Assembly (NCBI GenBank): GCA_034429475.1
Contig: DAOUGD010000058.1
Coordinates: forward strand, 7,060-71,059
Length of the DNA: 64,000 bases
Direction: 5' to 3'
From: JAKQHY01 sp034429475
GTDB taxonomy: Bacteria > Chloroflexota > Anaerolineae > B4-G1 > SLSP01
Shown here piece by piece: positions 45,417-54,376 of this stretch (position 1 is its first letter; every line of letters begins with the position of its first letter). The notes under the pieces are model-generated. The model ran no database searches, was not told the origin of the DNA, and saw nothing but the letters and a program-made list of their open reading frames with translations. The translations under genes and the position numbers were made by a program.

Positions 45417-46334
45417 CTATCGCAGCGCAGCGACAGTCAGGCTCAGACCTTGCTGCAAATCCACCTGCGGCGTCCAGTTCAGGACATCGCGCGCCTTCGC
45501 ACAGTTGAAATAGGACAGGTAAATGTCGCCAGGGCGCATCGGCGCGCGCACGATGGGGGACTCGCGGCCCACAATCCCGCACAAACGCCGATACAACTCG
45601 TTCACCGACGTCCCCGCCCCGCTGGCGATGCAGAACACGTCGTTGTCGCCGGCGGCCAGCGCCAGCACGTTGGCGCGAGCGACGTCGCCGACGTAGATGT
45701 AATCCTTTTGTTGCTCGCCGTCCCAGTCAATGCGGACGGAGTCGCCGGCCAGGATGCGCGCCGTGAAGATCGCAATGACGCCGGCCTCGCCGGTGGGGTC
45801 CTGGCGTGGGCCGTAGACGTTGCCATAGCGGAAGATGGTGTAGGTCAGACCCTTCGTCTGCTGGTAGTAGCGCAAGTAGTGCTCCGTGACCATCTTGGTG
45901 ATGCCATAGGGCGATTGGGGTCGCTGCGGCGATTGTTCGTCAATAGGCATCTTGTCCACCGTGCCGTAGGAGGCGCCGCTGCCCGCAAAGATGACTTTGC
46001 GCGTCCCGGCAGCCAAACACGCATCCAACAAATTGATCAACCCCACCACGTTGACCTCGGCATCCAGCCGGGGGTCGTCCGTGGAGATTTTGACGGAATG
46101 TTGCGCGGCGTGCAGATTGACAACCTCCGGGCGTTCCTCCCGGATCAAGGCGGCTGCTTCCAGGCTACGAATATCAAGCTGATAGAAGCGGGCGCGCGGA
46201 TGGATATTCTGAGGCCGCCCCCCCCCCTCCGACCACAGACTATCCAGGACGATCACGTCATGACCAGCCTCAATATACGCATCTACGATATGGGAACCAA
46301 TAAACCCGGCCCCGCCAGTCACCAAGATTTTCAT
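45417..46334 (-). CDS. UDP-glucose 4-epimerase-like SDR
   Basis: The 305-residue extended SDR has TGGAGFIGSHIVDA for NAD binding, LDSLW, NLHAAQHSV, the catalytic Ser in FAGSGASYG and Y-x3-K in YGITK. The substrate-side blocks FRYGNVYGPRQDP and RDVLNWTPQ are those of GalE-type and related UDP-sugar epimerases. The probable reaction is C4 epimerisation of a UDP-hexose or of a cell-surface sugar precursor. It is upstream of and almost contiguous with the GH5 gene, so they form a bicistronic unit. A pure dehydrogenase or RfbB-type dehydratase role is less likely. Confidence 0.88.
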   Translation of the reverse strand: MKILVTGGAGFIGSHIVDAYIEAGHDVIVLDSLWSEGGGRPQNIHPRARFYQLDIRSLEAAALIREERPEVVNLHAAQHSVKISTDDPRLDAEVNVVGLINLLDACLAAGTRKVIFAGSGASYGTVDKMPIDEQSPQRPQSPYGITKMVTEHYLRYYQQTKGLTYTIFRYGNVYGPRQDPTGEAGVIAIFTARILAGDSVRIDWDGEQQKDYIYVGDVARANVLALAAGDNDVFCIASGAGTSVNELYRRLCGIVGRESPIVRAPMRPGDIYLSYFNCAKARDVLNWTPQVDLQQGLSLTVAALR

Positions 46335-46465
46335 ACTTTTGCCTCCAGTTCAATATAAGAAGTTAGAAATGAGTTATGGGTTGGGCGCGTAAGCGCAGCA
46401 AAAGATAATGATAATGAGTTTCGCTGCTTTGTCCAATCCCTCTTATGCCGGTCGCCGGCCTCTAA

Positions 46466-46939
46466 TTACTGCGCCTCAGTTTCCACTGTCACGGGGTCGC
46501 CGACGCTGATGAGGCCTGGTGTCAGCACCTGCGCATACAGACGCGACCAACCGGGGTACGCTTCCTGGGACATCCGGCGAATGTCGCCACCCGCGAAGGC
46601 CTCGGTGATTTTGGGACAGGGCGCGGTATAACCGGTAATCTCGATGAGTACACCCGCGCCCAGACGCAGGCGCACGCCCGGCGTCAGGGTATCCCAGAGC
46701 AGGCCGGTGAGCGTCAGATTCTCGCCGGTTGCGCCGGGGAAAATGGGATGTCCCTCCGCCTGGAGCGCCAGGAGACGTTCCAGGGAATAGAGACACAGAG
46801 CGCGGCGCGGCCCCCCGTGAACTTTGGTATTATTGTGAGCGTCCCCCACCAGGCCAAGCGGGGCGACCTCAGCGCGGCGCACAGCCAGTTTGGGTACGCC
46901 TCCCGATGAAAGGTTGATCTGAAAAATATGAGCAGCCAT
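46466..46939 (-). CDS. MOSC-domain protein
   Basis: The 157-residue single-domain MOSC protein has IFQINLSSGGVPKLAV, GLVGDAHNNTKVHGGP, LYSLERLLAL, FPGATGENLTLTGL and CPKITEAFAGG. The Cys in APCPK matches the conserved cysteine of the MOSC domain, which in related proteins binds a molybdenum-cofactor sulfur. The function is likely sulfur-carrier or molybdo-enzyme-linked, but no molybdoenzyme is nearby. The ATG at 46939 has GGAAGGA 6 bases ahead; an ATG two codons earlier would be too close to that site. Confidence 0.9.
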   Translation of the reverse strand: MAAHIFQINLSSGGVPKLAVRRAEVAPLGLVGDAHNNTKVHGGPRRALCLYSLERLLALQAEGHPIFPGATGENLTLTGLLWDTLTPGVRLRLGAGVLIEITGYTAPCPKITEAFAGGDIRRMSQEAYPGWSRLYAQVLTPGLISVGDPVTVETEAQ

Positions 46940-46958
46940 TATCATTCCTTCCTTAACA

Positions 46959-47051
46959 TCAGTAGACGAAAAATCTATGCGTAGTAACCACTTCAGTGGT
47001 TCTTTTAACGATTAAAGTCGTTACGACGAGCTTAAATTCTCATCTAACTGA
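46959..47051. repeat. Hairpin element copy C (TCAGTAGA-ended)
   Basis: Ends TCAGTAGA and TCTAACTGA flank the palindromes CCACTTCAGTGG and ACGATTAAAGTCGT, with GTAGTAAC on one side. In order it is the reverse complement of copy A, and sits between the MOSC and transglutaminase genes. Confidence 0.85.
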
Positions 47052-47063
47052 ACCGTATTGGTT

Positions 47064-49694
47064 CTAAGCCGGCCGTTTGATGGCGTAAGATGCCGGGACT
47101 GCCGCGCCTTGTTTGCGACGGGATGTGCGCCACAAGCGCGCCAGTTCCAGTCGCCACTGGAGCTTCCACCACGCCCAAACGGCCGCGCAGCGGGTCATCC
47201 TATCCAACGGGCGCGGTGCGTACCATGCCTGGATGTAAGTTTCCACCAACAGTTTGATTTCGTCCTCCCCAGGCGCCAGGATTTCTTCAATGTCGCGGTC
47301 GGCGTAGATGGCGGCCAAGTGACGATAAAACGCCTCGGCCACCTCGTAGGGAGTGTCGCCAACCCGCAGTGGAATCCTCAAATTCTCCGCATAACGGAGC
47401 AGGCGGTGATAGAGGCGGGTAGCCATCGCCACGGCGTCAGGGCGCGCCAGCAGCAGGAGCGCGTCCACCGCAGTAGTGAGCAAGAGCACACCAATGGACG
47501 GGCCGACCACCATCGCCAGCAATCCCAGCAATCGCCATAGCATAGAGAGCTCGCGGGATTCCGGCGACGGCATCAAAGGGCCGGCCGGCGGCAGCGGCGT
47601 CGGCAGCGGTGGCGTTCCCGTCACCAGTTCGCCCGAAACCCGCACAATGGGCGGGCGGCCGGCAGTTGGCTCAAACTCGATCCAGCCGTATTCCGGGAAA
47701 TAGATTTCAGTCCAGGCGTGAGCATCCCGTTCGCGCACGGCGAAGCGGCCCAACTCAGGGTCAAAAACGCCGCCGATGTACCCCAGCACCACCCGCGCGG
47801 GCAATCCGGCAGCGCGCGCCAGCACGGCCATTGTGGTAGCGTAGTAATCACAGTAACCCTGTTGTAGCTCGAAGAGGAAATAATCGGCGACTTCCCGTCC
47901 CGCCGGCGGCGCCGGGACATCCAGAGTGTACGAATAGGTTCGCATAAACGATTCTAACGCGAGGGCTTTGTCGTAGGTGATGGGGATGTCAGCCGTCAGG
48001 GTGTAGGCCAGGGTCAACACCCGCTCCGGCACCTCATCAGGAAGCTGTAGATAACGTTCCAACACCCATTCAGGATAGGGAGCCTCAATTTTCCGCAACT
48101 CAACTTCGGTGAAGACGGGAACCAGTGCGTCGGCGCGATAAATCTTGGTGTCGGCGGTCGCGCCAAAGAAGTCCTCGTCAGGACGCCAGGAAACGGTATA
48201 GTCGTTATCCACGGCGGCCAGCAAGCCAGCGACATGGACGATGTTGCCCCGGTCGCCGGTGCGCAGCGCCGTCTGGCGCAGCACGCGATGGTGGGTAAGC
48301 GTCTGTGTGGCGACGATGGACACGCCCGCTCCGTAGACAATCTCCTGCGTCGCGGTCGTCACCCAACCACGCCCGGTATACACGTCGTAGGTGTAGCTCC
48401 GCCAGCGATAGGTGGGAACATCAAAATCCATCATCTCTTCGCCGCGCATGGGGCGAATATCACTGGTTTCCATAAACATCAAGATGCGATTCGTCAGTTC
48501 GGCGCCGCCCCGCACATTGTGTTCCGAGGGGAGGCCGGGCATAGAACCAGGGTCCTCCTCCACTAACTCTGGCGGCGGTTGTTGCTGCTCCATTCCCAGG
48601 GAATCGGCCAGGTCATCCATCGCCGTCTGATCCTGCTTGCCATAGACCAGTTCATCCAGCCATTCTGCAATGGGGTTGGTATTCCACGCCGGCGTCACCA
48701 GACCGAGCATCACCAGCGCTAACGAAATCGGCAGGACCAGCACGAGCAGCTTACCCCACAGGTCACGGGCAAAATCCAGGCCCTGCAACTCCCATTGGGT
48801 TTCGCGCGCGCGATGTTCGCCCAAAGCAATCAAGATGAGGCTGGAAAACAGCAGGAGCAACAAGGAGAAAGGGGGAGCGCCGGTGTAGGAGATCACAAAT
48901 AGCAACGTCACACCCACCGGTAAAATCCCCAACAGTCCCCGATAATGGCGGCGCGTCACCCAGGCCGCCCAGCTTGCCAATGCCCAGATCACCATTCCCC
49001 ACACCAATGTCGCCCCCAGCGCGTCAAAAGGCGGGCCGCCGCCTAGAATCGTCTGCACCCATTGGCGGCCATGCTCCCACAGGCTGCCGACCTTTTCCCA
49101 CAAAATCAACCACAACATCCCCATGGTACGCCAATCGGGGAAAGCAACCCACTCGGGGGCGCTTCTCCACACCAACCCCACTTTCTCATGCCATTCCCAC
49201 TGACTCAGCCACACCAGCAGCGCGCCTAAAGTCTGCCAGAGCCACACTAACAAGGCGCCCAGCAGCCGGAAAACTTCCCGCCAGCAGAGCAGGATCAAGT
49301 CACCCAAACGGCCCGCGCTGATCACGACGTATTCCACCCCGAGCACAGCCCCTAGCGCCGCAGCCAACCGATGTGAGACCGGCGCGGCTGCGGCCAATAG
49401 CCACTGTAGCAAGAGCGCCACCAGGGCAACCGGAAACAGGAAGGAAAACTCCAGACCCCACAACACATCCACAATGCCGGCAACGGCGCTGGCAAAGACC
49501 AGCACCAACAGAACAAACATCGGCCAGCTCCGGCCCCTGACCAACGGTGCTATCTGGGGACGACGTCCAGACACGAATACAGGCGACAAGGTCGCAGTAG
49601 CTACCTCGCCGGATGCCATCCCAACCAGGCGATTGTTTTTGTTTGCATTTTTCGTTGTTTTGTCCTGCATAATCCAGATATTCTCCTGCTTCAC
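47064..49694 (-). CDS. TgpA-like transglutaminase-domain membrane protein
   Basis: An 876-residue protein. The N-terminal ~350 residues include several membrane helices (PMFVLLVLVFASAVAGIVDVL, LLVWLWQTLGALLVWLSQWEW and others). A periplasmic-type transglutaminase core follows at ~600-690: Cys in QGYCDYYATTM and His in RDAHAWTEIYFPEYGW. The third acid position reads EFEPT, a Glu for the common Asp, as often seen in this family. Another helix (LLGLLAMVVGPSIGVLLLTTAV) and a C-terminal cytosolic DUF4129-like part end the protein. The role may be peptide or protein crosslinking, or peptidase-like, at the outer face. The usual MoxR and DUF58 partners are absent here. Confidence 0.9.
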   Translation of the reverse strand: MKQENIWIMQDKTTKNANKNNRLVGMASGEVATATLSPVFVSGRRPQIAPLVRGRSWPMFVLLVLVFASAVAGIVDVLWGLEFSFLFPVALVALLLQWLLAAAAPVSHRLAAALGAVLGVEYVVISAGRLGDLILLCWREVFRLLGALLVWLWQTLGALLVWLSQWEWHEKVGLVWRSAPEWVAFPDWRTMGMLWLILWEKVGSLWEHGRQWVQTILGGGPPFDALGATLVWGMVIWALASWAAWVTRRHYRGLLGILPVGVTLLFVISYTGAPPFSLLLLLFSSLILIALGEHRARETQWELQGLDFARDLWGKLLVLVLPISLALVMLGLVTPAWNTNPIAEWLDELVYGKQDQTAMDDLADSLGMEQQQPPPELVEEDPGSMPGLPSEHNVRGGAELTNRILMFMETSDIRPMRGEEMMDFDVPTYRWRSYTYDVYTGRGWVTTATQEIVYGAGVSIVATQTLTHHRVLRQTALRTGDRGNIVHVAGLLAAVDNDYTVSWRPDEDFFGATADTKIYRADALVPVFTEVELRKIEAPYPEWVLERYLQLPDEVPERVLTLAYTLTADIPITYDKALALESFMRTYSYTLDVPAPPAGREVADYFLFELQQGYCDYYATTMAVLARAAGLPARVVLGYIGGVFDPELGRFAVRERDAHAWTEIYFPEYGWIEFEPTAGRPPIVRVSGELVTGTPPLPTPLPPAGPLMPSPESRELSMLWRLLGLLAMVVGPSIGVLLLTTAVDALLLLARPDAVAMATRLYHRLLRYAENLRIPLRVGDTPYEVAEAFYRHLAAIYADRDIEEILAPGEDEIKLLVETYIQAWYAPRPLDRMTRCAAVWAWWKLQWRLELARLWRTSRRKQGAAVPASYAIKRPA

Positions 49695-49695
49695 A

Positions 49696-51024
49696 TCAGA
49701 AATTGGAAGGGGTTGTCAGATGAACCAGGTCATACTGAGTCTCGATACCGCGCAACTCAGCTTTGAAATGGCGCACCTGCCAGCCGTTGCCGTCCACAAT
49801 GTCCCGCACTGCCGGCTCGTCGTAAAAGGAACGGGTGAGCATGATGTCGCGCCCGATTGAAAGGCCCTGCACGCGCGCCGCAATGTTAACCGTGCGCCCG
49901 AAGTAGTCCAGTCGGTCGTTGGAGTTGACGGCAATGCACGGGCCACGATGACCGCCTACCTTGATGATGATGTGGCCTTCGGGAATTTTTTCCTGCACGT
50001 CGAAGGCTTCAAAGGCCGCCTGCATCGCCAAGAGCGCATACATCGCGTCGGAAGAGACCATGAAGGTCGCCATCACTGCGTCGCCAATGGTCTTGACGAC
50101 CGCGCCGTTGTGCTTGCGCACGACGTCCGTCAAAATGCGGAAATGTTCTTTGACCAGATAATAGGCGTCCGAGTCGCCCAGCCGTTCGTAAAGCGCCGTG
50201 GAGCCTTTAATGTCGGTGAAGACAATGAAGAGGTTGCGGATGGAGAAAGTCTCGTCCGCCGAAATCAGCTCGCTGGAGAACAGGTCGCGGAAATTCTGCA
50301 AGGAGGTGATCTCTGCCGCCGAAGTCCAGGGGTATTGTTTGCGGCGGATATAGTAAACCGTCGCCGGTTGGTCGGCGGCGTTCTCAGCGCGGATGAGGCA
50401 CGGGCCAGGATAGCGCACGTTTTTATCCTTGCGCTGCCACTCCTTCCCATCCCAGGCGATGTCCAAAGTCTGCGGGCCGTCTGCCGTTCCCTCCGCCACA
50501 ATGACCGGTGGGTAGCCGACGTAGTAATGGCCGGCCGCGAATTCGGTGGGAATCTCCCGCGTCTCGCCAGGGGCGACCTCAAACTGCCCCAGGAAGTCGG
50601 CGTAATCCCAATGCTGCGCCAGCTCGCCATACGGCGCTATTTCGACCTTGCGCACGTTGTCGTTCACCCTGAAAGTCACTTCCACCGACTGGTCAAAACT
50701 GGCGTCAATTTGAATCTTACAGTAGTCGCAATGCGATTCAGATTTAAGCTGCATCAAGTGCAAGGTATGAGCCGTGACGCCCGTGCAGGAGGGACAGTGA
50801 ATGCTCCATTCCAGGTCAAACAACCCCACGCGCGTGCCGTAGAGAAAGGCCATCAACACGTCCGCGCGCGGCAACTGCCACTCGTCGGCCATCCGGTATG
50901 CTGACATCTGCTGCAAACGCGGAGGCGGCGCACTCTCAATATATTCACCCATTTTGGCAAGGACGATTGGCGCAACGCCGTTTTTTTGGAGATCGGACAA
51001 CTTGTCTGCCAAGACTGTGTTCAT
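49696..51024 (-). CDS. Class III adenylate/guanylate cyclase with zinc ribbon
   Basis: The 442-residue cytosolic protein has an N-terminal helical part, a zinc ribbon C77-x2-C80...C99-x2-C102, and a beta-rich ~150-residue region of unknown role. A class III cyclase domain follows (~265-440) with IVFTDIKGSTALYERLG and VVKTIGDAVMATF carrying the metal Asp residues, and GRTVNIAARVQG. It makes a cyclic nucleotide. It immediately precedes the TgpA-like gene on the minus strand, one base apart, so they may be co-transcribed. Whether product is cAMP or cGMP cannot be read with confidence. Confidence 0.92.
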   Translation of the reverse strand: MNTVLADKLSDLQKNGVAPIVLAKMGEYIESAPPPRLQQMSAYRMADEWQLPRADVLMAFLYGTRVGLFDLEWSIHCPSCTGVTAHTLHLMQLKSESHCDYCKIQIDASFDQSVEVTFRVNDNVRKVEIAPYGELAQHWDYADFLGQFEVAPGETREIPTEFAAGHYYVGYPPVIVAEGTADGPQTLDIAWDGKEWQRKDKNVRYPGPCLIRAENAADQPATVYYIRRKQYPWTSAAEITSLQNFRDLFSSELISADETFSIRNLFIVFTDIKGSTALYERLGDSDAYYLVKEHFRILTDVVRKHNGAVVKTIGDAVMATFMVSSDAMYALLAMQAAFEAFDVQEKIPEGHIIIKVGGHRGPCIAVNSNDRLDYFGRTVNIAARVQGLSIGRDIMLTRSFYDEPAVRDIVDGNGWQVRHFKAELRGIETQYDLVHLTTPSNF

Positions 51025-51250
51025 TGTTTACCTCCAGCAGTATTAGGGGAAATCAAGGATACACCAAGATTATATCCCATTTTTACAAAGACGGCGATAG
51101 CCTATCCAGGTCGCATTTCCCGATATAGAACAAGTTTTCTATTTATATGACGCCTTCTGACATATTCTTAGTCTATAGTTAAAACACCTCTATAATTGAG
51201 GAAGTGTTTTCACTCGTAAGTACCACAAAACAACTCAAAGGAGAAAATTC
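51025..51250. promoter_or_regulatory. Divergent promoter region and candidate operator hairpin
   Basis: This 226-bp gap separates divergent genes. A perfect TATAAT at 51191-51196 lies inside an inverted repeat (AAAACAC-CCTC...GAGG-GTGTTTT, 51181-51210), as expected for an operator around a -10 box. The -35 is weak (TTAGTC). Direction toward the plus-strand DUF3795 genes is inferred. Confidence 0.5.
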
Positions 51251-51595
51251 ATGGACAAAATCATTGCTTACTGCGGCATCGTGTGCAGCGACTGCCCGGC
51301 CTACATCGCCACCCAGGCGAACGACTGGCCGGCGCTGGAAAAACTGGCGGAGGACGCCCGCGAGAAGTACAATCAGCCCAATGCGACTGCCGAGGGGACG
51401 CTCTGCGACGGCTGCCTGACCGGGTCACACAAGTGCGGCTACTGCGCTGAGTGTACTATCCGCGCCTGCGGGATTGAACGCGGCGTCGCTAACTGCGCCT
51501 ACTGCGGCGACTACCCTTGCGAGAAGTTGCAGGGCTTCTGGACGATGGCCCCTGCTGCGAAAGCGACTCTGGATCAAATTCACCTAACCCTGTAA
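51251..51595 (+). CDS. DUF3795 cysteine-rich protein, copy 1
   Basis: The 114-residue protein begins MDKIIAYCGIVCSDCPAYIAT and has about 13 cysteines in CxxC and CxC groups (LCDGCL, KCGYCAEC, NCAYCGDYPC), the DUF3795 pattern. It probably binds metal, but no biochemical function is established. AAAGGAG lies 7 bases ahead. It is directly followed by a near-copy of itself, and is the first gene of the plus-strand run. Confidence 0.9.
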   Translation: MDKIIAYCGIVCSDCPAYIATQANDWPALEKLAEDAREKYNQPNATAEGTLCDGCLTGSHKCGYCAECTIRACGIERGVANCAYCGDYPCEKLQGFWTMAPAAKATLDQIHLTL

Positions 51596-51621
51596 GGGCA
51601 CACAAAATACGGAGATTTCCA

Positions 51622-51966
51622 ATGGATAAGATTATTGCGTACTGTGGACTCGTGTGCAGCGATTGCCCGGCCTACATCGCCACCCAGGCGAACGATCAGG
51701 CGGCGCTGGAAGCCGTCGCGGCCGAATGGCGCGCGGCGTACAACGCCCCCAGCATCACCGTCGCGTCGGTGCTCTGCGATGGTTGTCTGACCGGGCCGAA
51801 CAAGTGCGGCCACTGCGCCGAGTGCAACATCCGCGCCTGCGGGGTGCAACACGGCGTCACCAACTGCGCCCACTGCGCCGAGTATCCCTGCGGGCAATTG
51901 CAGGAATTCTTTGCGATGGTTCCCCCCGCGCGCATCGTGCTTGACCAAATTCACCAGGCGCTATAG
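51622..51966 (+). CDS. DUF3795 cysteine-rich protein, copy 2
   Basis: This 114-residue protein is colinear with the preceding gene, with the same length, the same start (MDKIIAYCGLVCSDCP) and nearly all cysteines in place. The middle has diverged (AALEAVAAEWRAAYNAPSITVASV). It is a clear tandem duplication, 26 bp apart. The ATG at 51622 is chosen by the match to copy 1; the frame runs upstream 35 codons without similarity. The function is unknown. Confidence 0.9.
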   Translation: MDKIIAYCGLVCSDCPAYIATQANDQAALEAVAAEWRAAYNAPSITVASVLCDGCLTGPNKCGHCAECNIRACGVQHGVTNCAHCAEYPCGQLQEFFAMVPPARIVLDQIHQAL

Positions 51967-51990
51967 CCCCAACCTCAGGAGAAACACCCT

Positions 51991-52410
51991 ATGGAAAAAG
52001 AAGAAGCCATCGAACAAGCACTCTCCCTGGCCGACCGCTCCGGGATCGTCATGCTCGGCACGAACGGCGACGAAGGCACGCCCCACATCAAGGCCATGAT
52101 CAAGATGGAAAACGAGGGTCTGAAAACGGTCTGGTTGAGCACCAACACCTCGTCCCGGCGGGTAGGACAACTGCTCCGCGATCCACGGGCGTGCCTTTAC
52201 TTTGTGGATATGGAGAAGTGGATGGGGTTGATGCTGGTGGGCGAGGTGGAAGTGCTGCAAGACGCGGAATCCCGCCAACGGCTCTGGCGCGAAGGCTATG
52301 AGCGGTATTATCCCCTCGGCGTCAACGACCCCGACTACACAGTGCTGCGCTTCACAGCCCGGCAGGGCAATTATTACCACGCGCTGAGCAATGTGATATT
52401 CGAGCTATGA
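51991..52410 (+). CDS. Pyridoxamine 5'-phosphate oxidase-family protein
   Basis: The 139-residue protein is a split-barrel flavin/F420-type fold protein: SGIVMLGTNGDEGTPHIKAMIKMEN, TVWLSTNTSSRRVGQL, CLYFVDMEKWMGLMLVGEVEVL and the C-terminal YTVLRFTARQGNYYHAL. Members of this general-stress type bind FMN or F420 and act on small molecules. No PLP-pathway neighbour is present, so a stress or detox role is more likely than PNPOx itself. An AGGAGAAAC site precedes the ATG. Confidence 0.88.
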   Translation: MEKEEAIEQALSLADRSGIVMLGTNGDEGTPHIKAMIKMENEGLKTVWLSTNTSSRRVGQLLRDPRACLYFVDMEKWMGLMLVGEVEVLQDAESRQRLWREGYERYYPLGVNDPDYTVLRFTARQGNYYHALSNVIFEL

Positions 52411-52412
52411 AT

Positions 52413-52496
52413 TTATCAGCAGATTGAGCAGATGAAGCAGATTGTGACGATCCGCGAACCAAAACTTGCTCAATCCGCTTGATCTGCTGACAAAAA
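52413..52496. repeat. Palindromic island (CAGCAGATTGAG)
   Basis: Words ATCAGCAGATTGAGCAGATGAAGC are mirrored by GCTCAATCCGCTTGATCTGCTGA. The arms flank a 25-bp centre and form a long hairpin in the gap after the PPOX gene. Confidence 0.8.
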
Positions 52497-52518
52497 TCAC
52501 CTCGTTCAGGAGGCAAAT

Positions 52519-53028
52519 ATGGAAAAGCGTTACGAAACTTATCCAACATGGATTATCATTGTGTGCAAGTCAGTACCTTTTTCTATCTACATCCTCGGCG
52601 CCATCATCCTTTCCGGGTTCAGCTTTTGGGTCTCCATCGTCTACCTGCTCTTCTGCCTGTGGTTGGAAGTGCGGGTAATGCAGAAAAGTTGCGTCAACTG
52701 TTATTACTACGGGAAGAACTGCGGCACGGGCAAGGGACGGCTGTGCGCGCTCCTGTTCAAACGCGGTGATCCTCAACGCTTTGCCGCGAAAGTGGCTACC
52801 TGGCAGGAAATCCTCCCTGATTTCCTGGTCTCACTACTCCCCCTGCTCGGCGGGATTATCCTGTCGTTCCTGGATTTCACCTGGCTCCGCCTCGTCCTGA
52901 TGGTAGTTCTGGTGGCGCTGGCTTTCGGCGGAACGGCAGCGATCCGCAGTAAGCTGCTCTGCAAATACTGTGAGCAAGGCCGGTTAGGCTGTCCGGCCGC
53001 CAAACTCTTTGAAAAAGCAACGAAGTGA
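52519..53028 (+). CDS. Cysteine-bearing membrane protein
   Basis: The 169-residue protein has two N-terminal hydrophobic segments (WIIIVCKSVPFSIYILGAIILSG, WVSIVYLLFCLW). A loop with cysteines follows (KSCVNCYYYGKNCGTGKGRLC), then two more segments (SLLPLLGGIILSFL, LVLMVVLVALAFG) and a C-terminal cysteine cluster (LLCKYCEQGRLGCPA). About seven cysteines lie in CxxC-like spacing on what is probably one face. I recognise no family. It may bind metal or a thiol-disulfide partner. AGGAGGCAAAT gives a good ribosome site. Confidence 0.8.
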   Translation: MEKRYETYPTWIIIVCKSVPFSIYILGAIILSGFSFWVSIVYLLFCLWLEVRVMQKSCVNCYYYGKNCGTGKGRLCALLFKRGDPQRFAAKVATWQEILPDFLVSLLPLLGGIILSFLDFTWLRLVLMVVLVALAFGGTAAIRSKLLCKYCEQGRLGCPAAKLFEKATK

Positions 53029-53043
53029 AAAGGAGTTGTTCTT

Positions 53044-54150
53044 ATGCGACGGTCAATCTTCGATAATCTCGCGCAACGTGTCGTCAATGGCTGGGTTGAA
53101 ACGATTCCCGACTTCATCTCCGTCTCCTCGATCCCGGTGCCGGAAACCTCACAGCAGCAGTTTTACACGTTCTTACGCGGCGTCGCCGAGGCCATTCGGG
53201 ATAACCCGGAACGCCTCGATCTGAAAACGCAGCCTGATGATGCCTATGAGTTCGGAGAAGCACAAAACCACCGACCAGAACTCGTTGACGCTATGAAAAA
53301 GACGAAGCGCAAAGTGGACGACTTCGTCGCGCTCTTGGTCAAAATTGGGGTGGCCGGTGTTGTGGATGGGCAGAAACTCCGGGTCCAAAAGCAGGACGTA
53401 GCCCTCACTACCCCGACACGCGCGCGGCTGGCCCGCTTTGGACTTGCCCTGGAAGCCGGGAAAACCGAGACGGTCATCGCCTGCGATGCCTTCCCGGAGA
53501 TGTTCCCCGCCTGGGTCTGGCTCGCGGCGGAAGCCACCCGCACTGCGCCAAGCACCGGCCCGGCGCACGTCCCGCCGGTGCGCTTCTCGCGCTGTCTGTA
53601 CAGCGACTCCTATCCCTATACCAGGGATTTGCTGCTGCGGCTGGCCGGCGATAGCTCTGGACTGCCGACCTTGATTGGCTTTTTCGAGAAGGAAGGCTAT
53701 GCCCTGGTCTGCAACCGAGATAACCAGATCAACGTGGACTGGGTAAAGTCCTACGGCAAAGCCGACGACCCTCTTAAAGGCTGGTGGGGCGAGCGCACCC
53801 ACGGCGGACTCGCCTTTGAGTACGATTGGATCCGCAAGAATCCTATGCTCTTCGGGCTGCGCATCCCGGAGTTCAAGAAGCTACTACAGCATTTCGACGC
53901 TATGCCCGATCAAGTCAAGGCGTTTGTCATACAACATACCAAGCATTGCGATGCTTGCGGTTACTGCACCCAGACCGACAAGACCGGCAAACGGCCCCGC
54001 GCTTTTATGACGGTGGAATACAACGGCAAGCACGCGCTATGTACCATGTTCCCCGGCTTCGGATACACCTGGCAGAACGTGGATGACGCGGTGGCCGCAG
54101 ACATCCAGGCCTTCCTGACCTTCACCGACGAGACACTGGCGCGAAGGTAA
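53044..54150 (+). CDS. Uncharacterised CxxCxxC-family protein, member 1
   Basis: A 368-residue soluble protein. N-terminal ~250 residues are helical and lack a named domain. Near residue 300 it has HCDACGYCTQTDKTGK, and later Y-x-GKHALC. The gene at 57472 is a paralogue: both share FPEM/YPEM before an AW stretch, a basic KxxRK segment, the C-x2-C-x2-C motif followed by -QT, and a late Cys after GKH. Four conserved cysteines suggest a metal or Fe-S site. Function unknown. It is 15 bp after the membrane-protein gene, so the two are probably co-transcribed. Confidence 0.82.
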   Translation: MRRSIFDNLAQRVVNGWVETIPDFISVSSIPVPETSQQQFYTFLRGVAEAIRDNPERLDLKTQPDDAYEFGEAQNHRPELVDAMKKTKRKVDDFVALLVKIGVAGVVDGQKLRVQKQDVALTTPTRARLARFGLALEAGKTETVIACDAFPEMFPAWVWLAAEATRTAPSTGPAHVPPVRFSRCLYSDSYPYTRDLLLRLAGDSSGLPTLIGFFEKEGYALVCNRDNQINVDWVKSYGKADDPLKGWWGERTHGGLAFEYDWIRKNPMLFGLRIPEFKKLLQHFDAMPDQVKAFVIQHTKHCDACGYCTQTDKTGKRPRAFMTVEYNGKHALCTMFPGFGYTWQNVDDAVAADIQAFLTFTDETLARR

Positions 54151-54157
54151 GAACAGT

Positions 54158-54280
54158 AGTTACGCGGTTGTTTTCTTTAGACAGGATTTACAGGATTAAC
54201 AGGATAAAAAAGCGTCTATAGGGCCTTTCCTAATCCTGAAAATCCTGTTAATCCTGTCAAAAATGGTAAACCGCGTAACT
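54158..54280. repeat. Nested inverted-repeat element (ACAGGATT type)
   Basis: Outer arms AGTTACGCGGTT and AACCGCGTAACT (12 bp, perfect) surround inner heptad arms (ACAGGATT, ACAGGATTA, ACAGGAT and their inverse). The whole 123-bp unit can fold into one long hairpin. Confidence 0.85.
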
Positions 54281-54294
54281 CCTGTAAGAATTTG

Positions 54295-54357
54295 TCAACG
54301 GATTGAACGGATTGAAACGGACTTTCTGATCCTATCATTCCGTAAATCCTGTTATTT
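54295..54357. repeat. Single-arm island (ACGGATTGA)
   Basis: Words ACGGATTGA, ACGGATTGAA and ACGGACTTTC are partly mirrored by CATTCCGTAAATCCTG before the Fpg gene. Confidence 0.6.
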
Positions 54358-54376
54358 TTGGAGGAGATAAAACCCC

